DNA of 64,000 nucleotides, taken from contig JAKARS010000002.1 of NCBI GenBank assembly GCA_021828375.1, forward strand, positions 51,081-115,080. Direction: 5' to 3'. Made by a program: the position numbers and the translations under genes. Shown piece by piece: positions 8,661-16,231 of the stretch (position 1 is its first letter; the number at the start of each line of letters is the position of its first letter). The notes below the pieces were generated by a model. It did no database searches. It was not told the DNA's origin and saw nothing but the letters and a program-made list of their open reading frames with translations. The stretch comes from Nitrospirota bacterium (lineage in GTDB: Bacteria > Nitrospirota > Leptospirillia > Leptospirillales > Leptospirillaceae).

Positions 8661-9905
8661 CTAAAACACAAATTTCTTGTTCGGGAAGATCGTCTGAAGG
8701 ATCATCTCTGTGGGCATGGACATCCCGCCGTAAACACGAGGTCCGGGGACGATCTCTGCCTTGGAGTGTCCGTACAGTGCGGTGACGATTTCACGATGAA
8801 GCCATCCCATGTAATTAAACTCGGGGACGATGATTCTCTTCGCGTGCTTGCAGGCCTCGCGAAGTTCCGGCGTGGGGAAGGGCCGAATCGAACGGACCTT
8901 GATGAGTCCGATCTTGGTGTTGTGCTCCTCTTCCGCCTGACGGACAGCCTCCCGGGACTGGGAGACGGCGCTCCCGGAAGCGATCAGGATGGTTTCTGCC
9001 TCTGGGTTGACGACCTCGATCAGGCCCCCCATGTACTTGTTGATGTAGCGACGGGCTCTTTCGTTGGCGGCCCAAACTTCCTGCTGCCAGGAGGCATGCA
9101 CCTGATAGCTGATGAAGTTGCTCTTCTGGATCGGCGCATCGCGGGAAAGACGGGCCGGGGGATTTTCGTTGTCCATTGCCGGGACGGCTTCGGCATAGGG
9201 ATCTCTCGGGGGAAGCTTGATGTCCTTCGAGGGGATGTTGACATAGCCGCGGGCATGGGTGACAAAGAATCCGTCCACCGCCACCGCCACGGGAAGGGTG
9301 ACCTCAGGCCGCTCGGAAATGATGAAGGCCTTCATGGTGTAGTCGAAGAAGTCCTGCTGATTCTCGCCGTGCAGGAGGATAAGACCGGAATTGAGGAGAT
9401 AGGCGAGCTCGACATTGTCGGGCTGGATGGCGAGAGGGGCATTGACCACCCGGCACATGATCAGGAGAACGGCGGGAATGCGTCCCCCTGGCCAGGAGGC
9501 GATGACTTCCATGCCTCTCATGAGTCCGGGACCGGCGGTGGCGGTCATGGACCGGGCGCCTGCTCGGGAAGAGCCGGCAATGGCCGACATCACGCCGATT
9601 TCTTCTTCTCCGCGGAAATACTCTTTGACATATCCTTCGGCCCAAAGGGAGCCCACCTGCTGCATGGTCTCGCTCTGGGGGGTGATCGGGTAGGAGATGG
9701 CGACGTCGACGTTGGAGCGGCGAATGGCCTCCTTGGCGGCTTCGGACCCTGTAATGAACGCTCTTTCCCGGGGGGCTTCGAAGAACATGTATTCCGGGGT
9801 AACGACCTTCTGTCGATCGCCCGCGGAGAGTTCGCTCTCGGGGGTTCCCTTGACTTCAGGGGCTTTGCCTGCCTGGACGTCTTTGACTCCTGCCGAATCG
9901 GACAT
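8661..9905 (-). CDS. porA: 2-oxoacid:ferredoxin oxidoreductase, alpha subunit (copy 1)
   Basis: A 414-residue alpha subunit, first gene of the operon. Motifs: AISYPITPQSE (substrate-side loop), FRGEEEIGVMSAIAGSS, and ARSMTATAGPGLMRGME. The C-terminal part has the transketolase-C-like domain with RPFPTPELREA and PEFNYMGWL. The start codon is preceded by AAGGAG. The N-terminal ~30 residues are not conserved in the second copy. CO2 fixation through pyruvate synthase is the expected role, but a 2-oxoglutarate enzyme is possible. Confidence 0.9.
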   Translation of the reverse strand: MSDSAGVKDVQAGKAPEVKGTPESELSAGDRQKVVTPEYMFFEAPRERAFITGSEAAKEAIRRSNVDVAISYPITPQSETMQQVGSLWAEGYVKEYFRGEEEIGVMSAIAGSSRAGARSMTATAGPGLMRGMEVIASWPGGRIPAVLLIMCRVVNAPLAIQPDNVELAYLLNSGLILLHGENQQDFFDYTMKAFIISERPEVTLPVAVAVDGFFVTHARGYVNIPSKDIKLPPRDPYAEAVPAMDNENPPARLSRDAPIQKSNFISYQVHASWQQEVWAANERARRYINKYMGGLIEVVNPEAETILIASGSAVSQSREAVRQAEEEHNTKIGLIKVRSIRPFPTPELREACKHAKRIIVPEFNYMGWLHREIVTALYGHSKAEIVPGPRVYGGMSMPTEMILQTIFPNKKFVF

Positions 9906-10188
9906 TCATGACTCCTTAATATGGAAGATGGTCAGTGAAGAGAGGGTGAAAACGCATTAAGCGTGATTGGAACGGGCCAAGGCTCCGAACCGGGGTCCAA
10001 AAAGGCGCCAGAATCATCGTGGCGTTTCGTGAACCAAGGGATGCCGGGAATCCGTGTCTTTTTCCAGGGTCGAGGAGATCGGCTTATGGTGAATGCCGTC
10101 AACCCGGGACCTGCCTGTCCAATTCGTCCTGGAGAGGATCCCGCATCTTCAATCAGCCTGCGACAACAATATTATCCAGCGTTCAAAT

Positions 10189-10218
10189 ACACTATCACCA
10201 GTTCTCAAATCAAGTCAA
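10189..10218 (-). promoter_or_regulatory. Candidate promoter for por operon 1, in a 424-base gap
   Basis: Reading leftward, TTGACT (10218-10213) and TAGTGT (10194-10189) are separated by 18 bases. If used, the transcript would have a 5' leader of more than 250 bases before the alpha-subunit start at 9905. The rest of 9906-10329 shows no convincing gene. Confidence 0.4.
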
Positions 10219-10329
10219 ACGCGGGGAAGTTTCCCCTTGATCCGTTGAAGAGAGTCGCGCGACGGATTCCTGCGAAAGTTCTTGTTTTATTTCTTTTTTT
10301 TCAAGCCTTAGCAAGGGATGCGGGGAGAC

Positions 10330-11004
10330 TCATTCGGCATGTTCGTCGAGACCTGCGGCGAGATCATGGCGAAACTCCTCTGGAATGTGGAGGGCCTTTG
10401 TCTCGTCCCATTTCCAGTCCGGACGTTTTTCGGGAGCCTTGACGAGATTCTGGGAATGGGCAATCCCTTCCGGTGTGGCTCCCCAGGGAGTGAAGCCGGA
10501 GTCGGAGAGAAGGGCCGAGATCTCCCGCGTCAGACTTTTCAAAAGGTCGAGCTCCCGGACATCGAGATGAATGTGGCCCGTCGGGGCCAGGGCATGGTCA
10601 TCAAGAAGAAGAATGGTTCCGCAGGAATCCCGGATGCTGTCGAGGTGCTCAAGGAGAGAATTCAGTCGTCCCTTGGGAATCCCGGAGAGAAGAGTGATTC
10701 CCGAAGAGAAGACAAGGGTGTCTGCCGGCTTGAAATCGGAAACGTGGGCCAGGTCAATGGCGGGGATCGTCTCCTCGAAGAAGCGCATCAGGCGGCGGCG
10801 CTCCTCATCGGTATCATTCCAGCCCCAACGGGTCGACGATCCGATCATGAGCGTGGGACGTTCCGAGGTCAGAATCAATCGGGCAAGGGATCGCACATCA
10901 TGAGAAGCGGCGTGTGTGGGTGTCATCGTGGTCTCTCGCATATAGTGTGGTCGGTTCTGAACGAAAGGAAGAGCTTCCGTGACGGTTTGTCGGTCTGAAG
11001 TCAT
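10330..11004 (-). CDS. Unrecognised protein at the end of the hydrogenase-4-like operon
   Basis: I do not recognise this family. The maximal frame gives 224 residues; an ATG at 10926 would give 198 and is equally plausible, since neither start has a good ribosome site. It looks soluble, without signal or membrane segments. The pattern DTLVFSSG ... GTILLLDDHAL resembles alternating strands of a Rossmann-like fold, perhaps methyltransferase-like, but no cofactor motif is visible. It lies 70 bases after hyfI on the same strand and just upstream of the por operon, so it may be an accessory factor of either complex. Confidence 0.65.
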   Translation of the reverse strand: MTSDRQTVTEALPFVQNRPHYMRETTMTPTHAASHDVRSLARLILTSERPTLMIGSSTRWGWNDTDEERRRLMRFFEETIPAIDLAHVSDFKPADTLVFSSGITLLSGIPKGRLNSLLEHLDSIRDSCGTILLLDDHALAPTGHIHLDVRELDLLKSLTREISALLSDSGFTPWGATPEGIAHSQNLVKAPEKRPDWKWDETKALHIPEEFRHDLAAGLDEHAE

Positions 11005-11073
11005 GGTCCGGGGATGTTTTGTCCGGTCTTTCTATGTTAAGGGTCCTTCGAGGGCCAAATCAAGGAGCAACCG

Positions 11074-11565
11074 TCAGGAGGGGGGAGGGGGAGACCCAAA
11101 GGCCCGGAGGACTCCTTCTGCAATGGCCTCAGGAGGAGGCGGACATCCGGGAACGCTGACATCGGGGGGAAGAATGGAAGAAAGTCCATCGTGGGTCGCG
11201 TAGCTTCCCCGAAACACGCCTCCGGAGATGGCGCAGTCGCCAACGGCCAGGACCCGTTTCGGAGCGGGCATCGCCTGGTGGGTGGTTTCGAGGGCCTCTT
11301 TCATATGACAGCTGACCGGTCCGGTGACCAGAAGGATGTCGGCATGGCGCGGGGAGGCAACAAATGAGAACCCCCGGCTGGACAGGGAGGTGACGGGATT
11401 TTCCAGGGCCCAGAGCTCGAGCTCGCATCCATTGCAGGAGCCGGCATCCACATGACGGATCGAGGCGCTATGGCGAAACGGGCCTCGGCCTGTCTCTTCC
11501 TGAGTCCTGACGGGGGATTCGGTCAGTGTGCCTGTCTTCAAAATCTTCCAGAGAAGTTTCCACAT
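11074..11565 (-). CDS. Hydrogenase-4-like small subunit (HyfI / NuoB family)
   Basis: A 163-residue iron-sulfur subunit. All four ligands for an N2-type 4Fe-4S cluster are present: C44 and C47 (SCNGCELE), C111 (VGDCA) and C141 (PGCPP). CNGCELE is closer to the group 4 hydrogenase small subunit than to NuoB. It starts 9 bases after the large-subunit stop. So the electron-carrying cluster next to the former active site is kept even though the nickel site in the partner is gone. Confidence 0.87.
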   Translation of the reverse strand: MWKLLWKILKTGTLTESPVRTQEETGRGPFRHSASIRHVDAGSCNGCELELWALENPVTSLSSRGFSFVASPRHADILLVTGPVSCHMKEALETTHQAMPAPKRVLAVGDCAISGGVFRGSYATHDGLSSILPPDVSVPGCPPPPEAIAEGVLRAFGSPPPPS

Positions 11566-11574
11566 GGGAGTCTC

Positions 11575-13131
11575 CTAAAGGTCCGAGGCGCTGTAGCTCG
11601 GATTGAAGGATTTGTTGATCAGGGGAAAGTCGGCCACGAGATTGCCGGGAACCGAGGCTTCAAGCGCATGCCACAGAAGGGACGAGCCGTCCGCGATATG
11701 GGCCTCACCAAGAATCTTTCCCGGGAGGATCCGGACCCATCCCAGAACCTCTCCGCGGAACCCCTCCACAAGGCCGGTTCCTTCCCGGGGAGCCGGAGGG
11801 TCCGGGATCGTCGCGCAGATGTCGGGTCCGGGAAAGCTTGTCAGGAGGGCATGTGTCAGTCGCAGGGATTCAAATATTTCGAAAAAACGGATCCGGACCC
11901 GGGAGGCAACGTCTCCGACATGGTCGAGCGCCAGAGCGGGCGCAAAGCGGTGCACAGGGTCTTCCCGATGGTCGATGCGAAGATCCCATCCCTGGCCGCT
12001 GGCGCGGCCGGCCACGCCGCCGATTCCCAGCCTGCCGGCAGTCTCCGGAGAGAGAATGCCCGTATTCTGGAATCGATCCTGAAGCCCCCCGTGATCGGCG
12101 TAAATCCTTTCAAGAAGGGTGACCTCGGCCTGAAGCCGTTCGTTCTCCCGGAGAAGGGTTTCGATCATGGCTTCGGAGAGGCCTGTCGAGACACCTCCGG
12201 GGACAACCGAATCAAAGAGGAGACGGTGGCCGAAAAGGGACAGGTTGATGCGATGCATGGCTTCGCGGAGGGGGTGATAGAGGGAGAGGGCGACAGCGAG
12301 TCCCGCATCATTTCCGAGAGCCCCCAGGTCGGCCAGATGATTGGCGACTCGCTCCCTCTCCAGCAGAAGGGCCCGGACAAATCGGACCCCCTCTGAGATC
12401 TCGATATCCAGGGCCTCTTCGATGGCCTTTGAAAAGGCCAGCGAGGATGCCACCGCCGAATCCCCTGAAATCCGTGAGGCCAAGCGGGCAGCCTCCGGGA
12501 GACTCCGTCCGCGAAAAAGGCGGGCGATTCCCTTGTGGGTATAGCCCATCCGGGTCTCCAGGCGGAGGACCTTCTCCCCCACAACGGAAAATCGGAAATG
12601 ACCCGGCTCGATGATGCCGGCGTGAACGGGACCGACGGGAATCTCGTGGACGCCTTCCCCGCGGACCCTCACGAAAGGATAGTCCTCCTCCTGGGCCAGG
12701 CGTTTTGGGGGGAAGGGGGACGGTGAGAGCGGGGGGTGGCTCCAGAGGCCGTGATCGATCCAGGGACGAAGGTCGGTCAATCCGTCCGGGATGAGCCCAA
12801 AGAGATCGTGGATCGTCCGTTCAAAGCGGACAGCAGTCGGGAAGACTGAGGAGAGGGACGGAAAGGACGCGGCGTCCTTCGGGAGGGAAAGGGACAGGAG
12901 AACAAGTCCTTCCCGGAGCAGAATCGCCGCCCGGATGGCCGGGAGGGAGTCAGACCAGAGCGTCAGGAGCCTGGCCCCATCGTTGGACAGAAGTCGCGCC
13001 TGAGCCAGGTAACGGTCGGGTGACTCCGTGACGAGAACGGTATGGGGAATGCCGCCATGAAGCCGATCAAAGCCGGTCTCGGGAGAAAAAAAGGGGGATG
13101 AGTCAGCCTCCAAGGGGGCCTCCAAGAACAA
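11575..13131 (-). CDS. Hydrogenase-4-like large subunit (HyfG/HycE type) without Ni ligands
   Basis: A 518-residue fusion of a NuoC-like N-terminal domain (ERTIHDLFGL at about 104-113) and a NuoD/NiFe large-subunit domain (HKGIARLFRG at about 199). The two motifs that bind nickel in true hydrogenases are recognisable but without cysteine: R220-I-S222-G-D-S225 in place of R-x-C-G-x-C, and N510-P-S512-Y-S-A515-S-D in place of D-P-C-x-x-C. It cannot hold a NiFe centre. This fits the Ehr (energy-converting hydrogenase-related) group. The start overlaps hyfF by 29 bases; a TTG six codons later is an alternative. Confidence 0.88.
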   Translation of the reverse strand: MFLEAPLEADSSPFFSPETGFDRLHGGIPHTVLVTESPDRYLAQARLLSNDGARLLTLWSDSLPAIRAAILLREGLVLLSLSLPKDAASFPSLSSVFPTAVRFERTIHDLFGLIPDGLTDLRPWIDHGLWSHPPLSPSPFPPKRLAQEEDYPFVRVRGEGVHEIPVGPVHAGIIEPGHFRFSVVGEKVLRLETRMGYTHKGIARLFRGRSLPEAARLASRISGDSAVASSLAFSKAIEEALDIEISEGVRFVRALLLERERVANHLADLGALGNDAGLAVALSLYHPLREAMHRINLSLFGHRLLFDSVVPGGVSTGLSEAMIETLLRENERLQAEVTLLERIYADHGGLQDRFQNTGILSPETAGRLGIGGVAGRASGQGWDLRIDHREDPVHRFAPALALDHVGDVASRVRIRFFEIFESLRLTHALLTSFPGPDICATIPDPPAPREGTGLVEGFRGEVLGWVRILPGKILGEAHIADGSSLLWHALEASVPGNLVADFPLINKSFNPSYSASDL

Positions 13132-14578
13132 GAAGGGCCTTTTGGTAGGCCGAGTAGAGGGTGGCCGGAAAGACCGTTCCCAGGATCAGCGCCAGTCCGA
13201 GATGGATCCAGATCGGAAAAAACGTGAGCTTGGGCAGGGAAGAGACAGGTTTCGCCGTCAGGGAGGGTCCGCCTTCACTGATCTCCAGAATGCGGAAGAT
13301 CAGCACTCCGAAGGTGACGAAGAGGGCAAGAAGGAGAAAGGGAACGGCCAAGGGAATCCTTTTGACGGCCTCGGTGATGATCAGAAGCTCGCTGGCAAAG
13401 AGGGCAAAGGGAGGGAGTCCGGTGATGGCAAACCCTCCGGCCAGGAGGGCCCGGGCGAGTCCGGGCGTCCGGAGGGCCACCTCCCGGATCGACGGAATCT
13501 TCTGTGAGCCGGAGGTCTGGACAATGTGTCCCACGGCGAAAAAGATCGCCGATTTGACGAGGCTGTGGGTGGTCATGTGGAGAAGTCCCGCAAAGGTGGC
13601 CAGCGGACCCCCGATGCCGAACGCCAGAGTGGCCAGCCCCATGTGCTCGATCGAGGAGTAGGCGAAAAGGCGTTTGATGTCCTGCCTCTTCCACATCGAG
13701 ATCGAGGCGAGGAGGACGGAGGCCAGGCCGAATCCCATCAGGAGATTCGAGGGCATGGCGCTGTGGATCGCTCCGTCGGCCAGGGACTTGACCCTGAGAA
13801 TGGCATAGAGGGCGACGTTCAGGAGAAGACCCGAAAGGACGGCCGAAATGGGGGTGGGACCTTCCGCATGGGCATCCGGAAGCCAGTTGTGCAGGGGGAC
13901 AAGTCCGACCTTGGTTCCGTATCCCACCACAAAAAAGACGAAGGCCAGCGACATCACGGTAGGTTCGAGCTGCGCCTTGACCGTTTCAAGGTGGGTGAGA
14001 AGAAGCGCCGTCCCTCCGGGTCCCAGTGTTTTTTCTGAGGCGAAATAAAGAAGGATCGTTCCGAAAAGGGCCTGGGCGATTCCCACCCCGCAGAGGATGA
14101 AATACTTCCAGGAGGCCTTGATGGCGGCGGGGGTTCGTGTCCAGCCAACGAGAAGGACCGTCGCCAGGGTGGCGCCTTCGAGCGCCACCCACAAAAGCCC
14201 CAGGTTATTGCTCGCCAGAACGACAATCATCGTCAGGACGAAGATCTGGTAAAGCGCGAGATAGAGACGGGTCCGCTCCGGGGTCAGACGGCCATGCGCG
14301 GCCTCGATCGTCATGTACCGGAGAGAGAAAAAGGAGGTCGTGGCCGCGACTCCCCCGGTGATGACAAGGAAAAGGGAGGAGAAGCTGTCGGCGAAGAGGT
14401 TTTCGTCGAGGGCGATCAGGGGGCCATGAAGAGAGACCTCTTCACCCAGGATGAGGGTGAGGAAAAAGGTCAGGAGAGAGAAGGCGATATTCAGGACCGG
14501 GGCGATTTTCCTGTGGCCAAAGAGGCCAAGAACGAGGGCTCCGGCGATCGGTGAAAGTATCATGAGGACGAGAATCAC
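13103..14578 (-). CDS. Hydrogenase-4-like antiporter-type membrane subunit (HyfF)
   Basis: A 491-residue polytopic protein of the NuoL/M/N antiporter family, with about 13-14 hydrophobic helices. The conserved core is readable: VGYGTKVGLVPLHNWLPDAH and the following AEGPTPISAVLSG, and YSSIEHMGLATLAFG. These contain the lysines and histidine of the ion-conducting path. It starts with GTG one codon after the hyfE stop. It should be one of two ion-translocating subunits in this complex, the other being HyfB. Confidence 0.87.
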   Translation of the reverse strand: MILVLMILSPIAGALVLGLFGHRKIAPVLNIAFSLLTFFLTLILGEEVSLHGPLIALDENLFADSFSSLFLVITGGVAATTSFFSLRYMTIEAAHGRLTPERTRLYLALYQIFVLTMIVVLASNNLGLLWVALEGATLATVLLVGWTRTPAAIKASWKYFILCGVGIAQALFGTILLYFASEKTLGPGGTALLLTHLETVKAQLEPTVMSLAFVFFVVGYGTKVGLVPLHNWLPDAHAEGPTPISAVLSGLLLNVALYAILRVKSLADGAIHSAMPSNLLMGFGLASVLLASISMWKRQDIKRLFAYSSIEHMGLATLAFGIGGPLATFAGLLHMTTHSLVKSAIFFAVGHIVQTSGSQKIPSIREVALRTPGLARALLAGGFAITGLPPFALFASELLIITEAVKRIPLAVPFLLLALFVTFGVLIFRILEISEGGPSLTAKPVSSLPKLTFFPIWIHLGLALILGTVFPATLYSAYQKALLVLGGPLGG

Positions 14579-14580
14579 GG

Positions 14581-15255
14581 TTACTCCGTCGGGGTATTGT
14601 CCATGTGTTTCAGGTCAAAGCTTTCGAAGGTTTCCCGGATCTGGAAGAAGAAGATCCCGAAGACGAAGGTCCCCACGAGAACATCGAAGGCCACGCCGAG
14701 CTCCACAACCATGGGCATCCCATAGGTGGCATTGATGGCGGAGAAAAAAAGGGCGTTTTCCATTCCCAGAAATCCCAGCACCTGGGTGACGGCCTTTCGT
14801 CGGGTGATCATCATGAGGAAGGAGAGAAGAAGAGCGGCCAGACCCACCCCGATCAGCCCCCGGGAGACCGTATTGGCCATCTCGGAGATGGGGGCGGCCA
14901 GGGCAAAGGAAAAAACCACAACAAAGAGTCCGGCCACCATCGTCACCGGAACGTTGAGAAGAACCTCCACCTCTCCCCGGATATGGAGGCGCTCAAGAAG
15001 ACGAAAGAGAAGGATCGGCAGAAGAAGGACCTTGAAGGCCAGGGTGAAGAGGGCGGAGAAGAGGAGATGGGGCTCTCCGGCGGCCAGGGCCACAGAGAGC
15101 GTGCTCAGTGTCAGGAGGATCCCCTGCAGGGCAAAGATCCTGACCAAAGAGGCCATTCGTCTCATGGAGAGCATGGCGAACGAGGAAAGGAGAAGCGCGC
15201 TTCCGAGGAATCCGACAAGAGGACTCGTCGGGGGAGAGACAAAAGAGGCAGCCAT
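14581..15255 (-). CDS. Hydrogenase-4-like membrane subunit (HyfE)
   Basis: Starting at the ATG at 15255 (MAASF), right after the hyfC stop, the product is 224 residues, close to the E. coli HyfE length of 216. It has six to seven hydrophobic helices. HyfE corresponds to a NuoK-like part with an N-terminal extension. The larger open frame upstream would overlap hyfC and is unlikely to be used. Confidence 0.8.
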   Translation of the reverse strand: MAASFVSPPTSPLVGFLGSALLLSSFAMLSMRRMASLVRIFALQGILLTLSTLSVALAAGEPHLLFSALFTLAFKVLLLPILLFRLLERLHIRGEVEVLLNVPVTMVAGLFVVVFSFALAAPISEMANTVSRGLIGVGLAALLLSFLMMITRRKAVTQVLGFLGMENALFFSAINATYGMPMVVELGVAFDVLVGTFVFGIFFFQIRETFESFDLKHMDNTPTE

Positions 15256-15256
15256 G

Positions 15257-16231
15257 TTATCCCTCAAGGACAAAGTGAAGGAGAAACCCCAGCGTTGACA
15301 GGAGATAGGCCAATGCCGTGAACTCCGGGACCCTGAAGATCCGGAGTTTCGCAAAGAGTGATTCGATCAGGGCCAGGAGGGCGCCCAGAATAAAAAGTTT
15401 CCCCAAAAGAAGGAGGCCTCCTTCGAGAAGGCCCGAAAGGGCGAAGGTCCGAGGAATCCCGGCGGGGACAAAAAAGTCGATTCCCAGAAGGAGGTAGAGA
15501 AGGAGCTTTTGCATCGATCCCCATTCCATCAGGGCCAGAAGGGGGCCGGAGTATTCGAGAAGCATCGCCTCGTGGATCATCGTCAGCTCCAGGTGGGTCG
15601 ACGGATTGTCGATGGGAAGCCGGGCATTTTCTCCAAGAAAGACAAGAATGAAGGCCATGGCGGCGATCAGGAGGCTGGGATGAAAGGGGAGAGGGCCCTT
15701 CGAGAACGAGGCCAGGATGGCGGGGATCGCCGTGGATCCCGACCAGAGGGAGACGGTGAAGAGGATCATGAGGGTGGCCGGCTCGGTCAGAAAGGCCACC
15801 ATCATCTCCCTGCGGCCTCCCATGTCTCCGAAGGGGGTTCCGAGATCCATGGCCGCCATGGCCATGGCAAACCGGGCCAAAGAGAAGAGGCCGACAAGCG
15901 TGACGGCATCGGCGACGGGAGCCAGGGGAGGGGAGGTGCCCAAAAAGGGAACAAGAAGGGCCGCCACCGCCATGATGGAGAAAAAGAGAGGCGGGACAAC
16001 GAGGAAAAGAGGCGAATGCCCTTCCGGAAGAATCATCTCCTTGCGAAAGAGGCGCGCAAGATTTCTCCAGGGTTGCAAAATCCCAGCGGGGGACCGGTTC
16101 TGGAGAATGGCCCGGACGGTGCCGATCCATCCATACAAAAGGGGGGCCATGAAGAGGACAAAGGTCATCTGAAGAAGGGAGATTGCGAGGCCATAAGGGC
16201 CGTGAAAAGAAGAAGAGGGATCTAGTGCCAT
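15257..16231 (-). CDS. Hydrogenase-4-like membrane anchor subunit (HyfC/HycD, NuoH family)
   Basis: A 324-residue protein with about eight helices. The segments FRKEMILPEGHSP, MDLGTPFGDMGGRREMM and AFLTEPATLM match the HyfC/HycD version of NuoH, including the acidic residues on the loop facing the quinone/large-subunit interface. It overlaps the hyfB stop by 10 bases. It should couple electron transfer in the peripheral arm to the antiporter-like subunits. Confidence 0.86.
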   Translation of the reverse strand: MALDPSSSFHGPYGLAISLLQMTFVLFMAPLLYGWIGTVRAILQNRSPAGILQPWRNLARLFRKEMILPEGHSPLFLVVPPLFFSIMAVAALLVPFLGTSPPLAPVADAVTLVGLFSLARFAMAMAAMDLGTPFGDMGGRREMMVAFLTEPATLMILFTVSLWSGSTAIPAILASFSKGPLPFHPSLLIAAMAFILVFLGENARLPIDNPSTHLELTMIHEAMLLEYSGPLLALMEWGSMQKLLLYLLLGIDFFVPAGIPRTFALSGLLEGGLLLLGKLFILGALLALIESLFAKLRIFRVPEFTALAYLLSTLGFLLHFVLEG

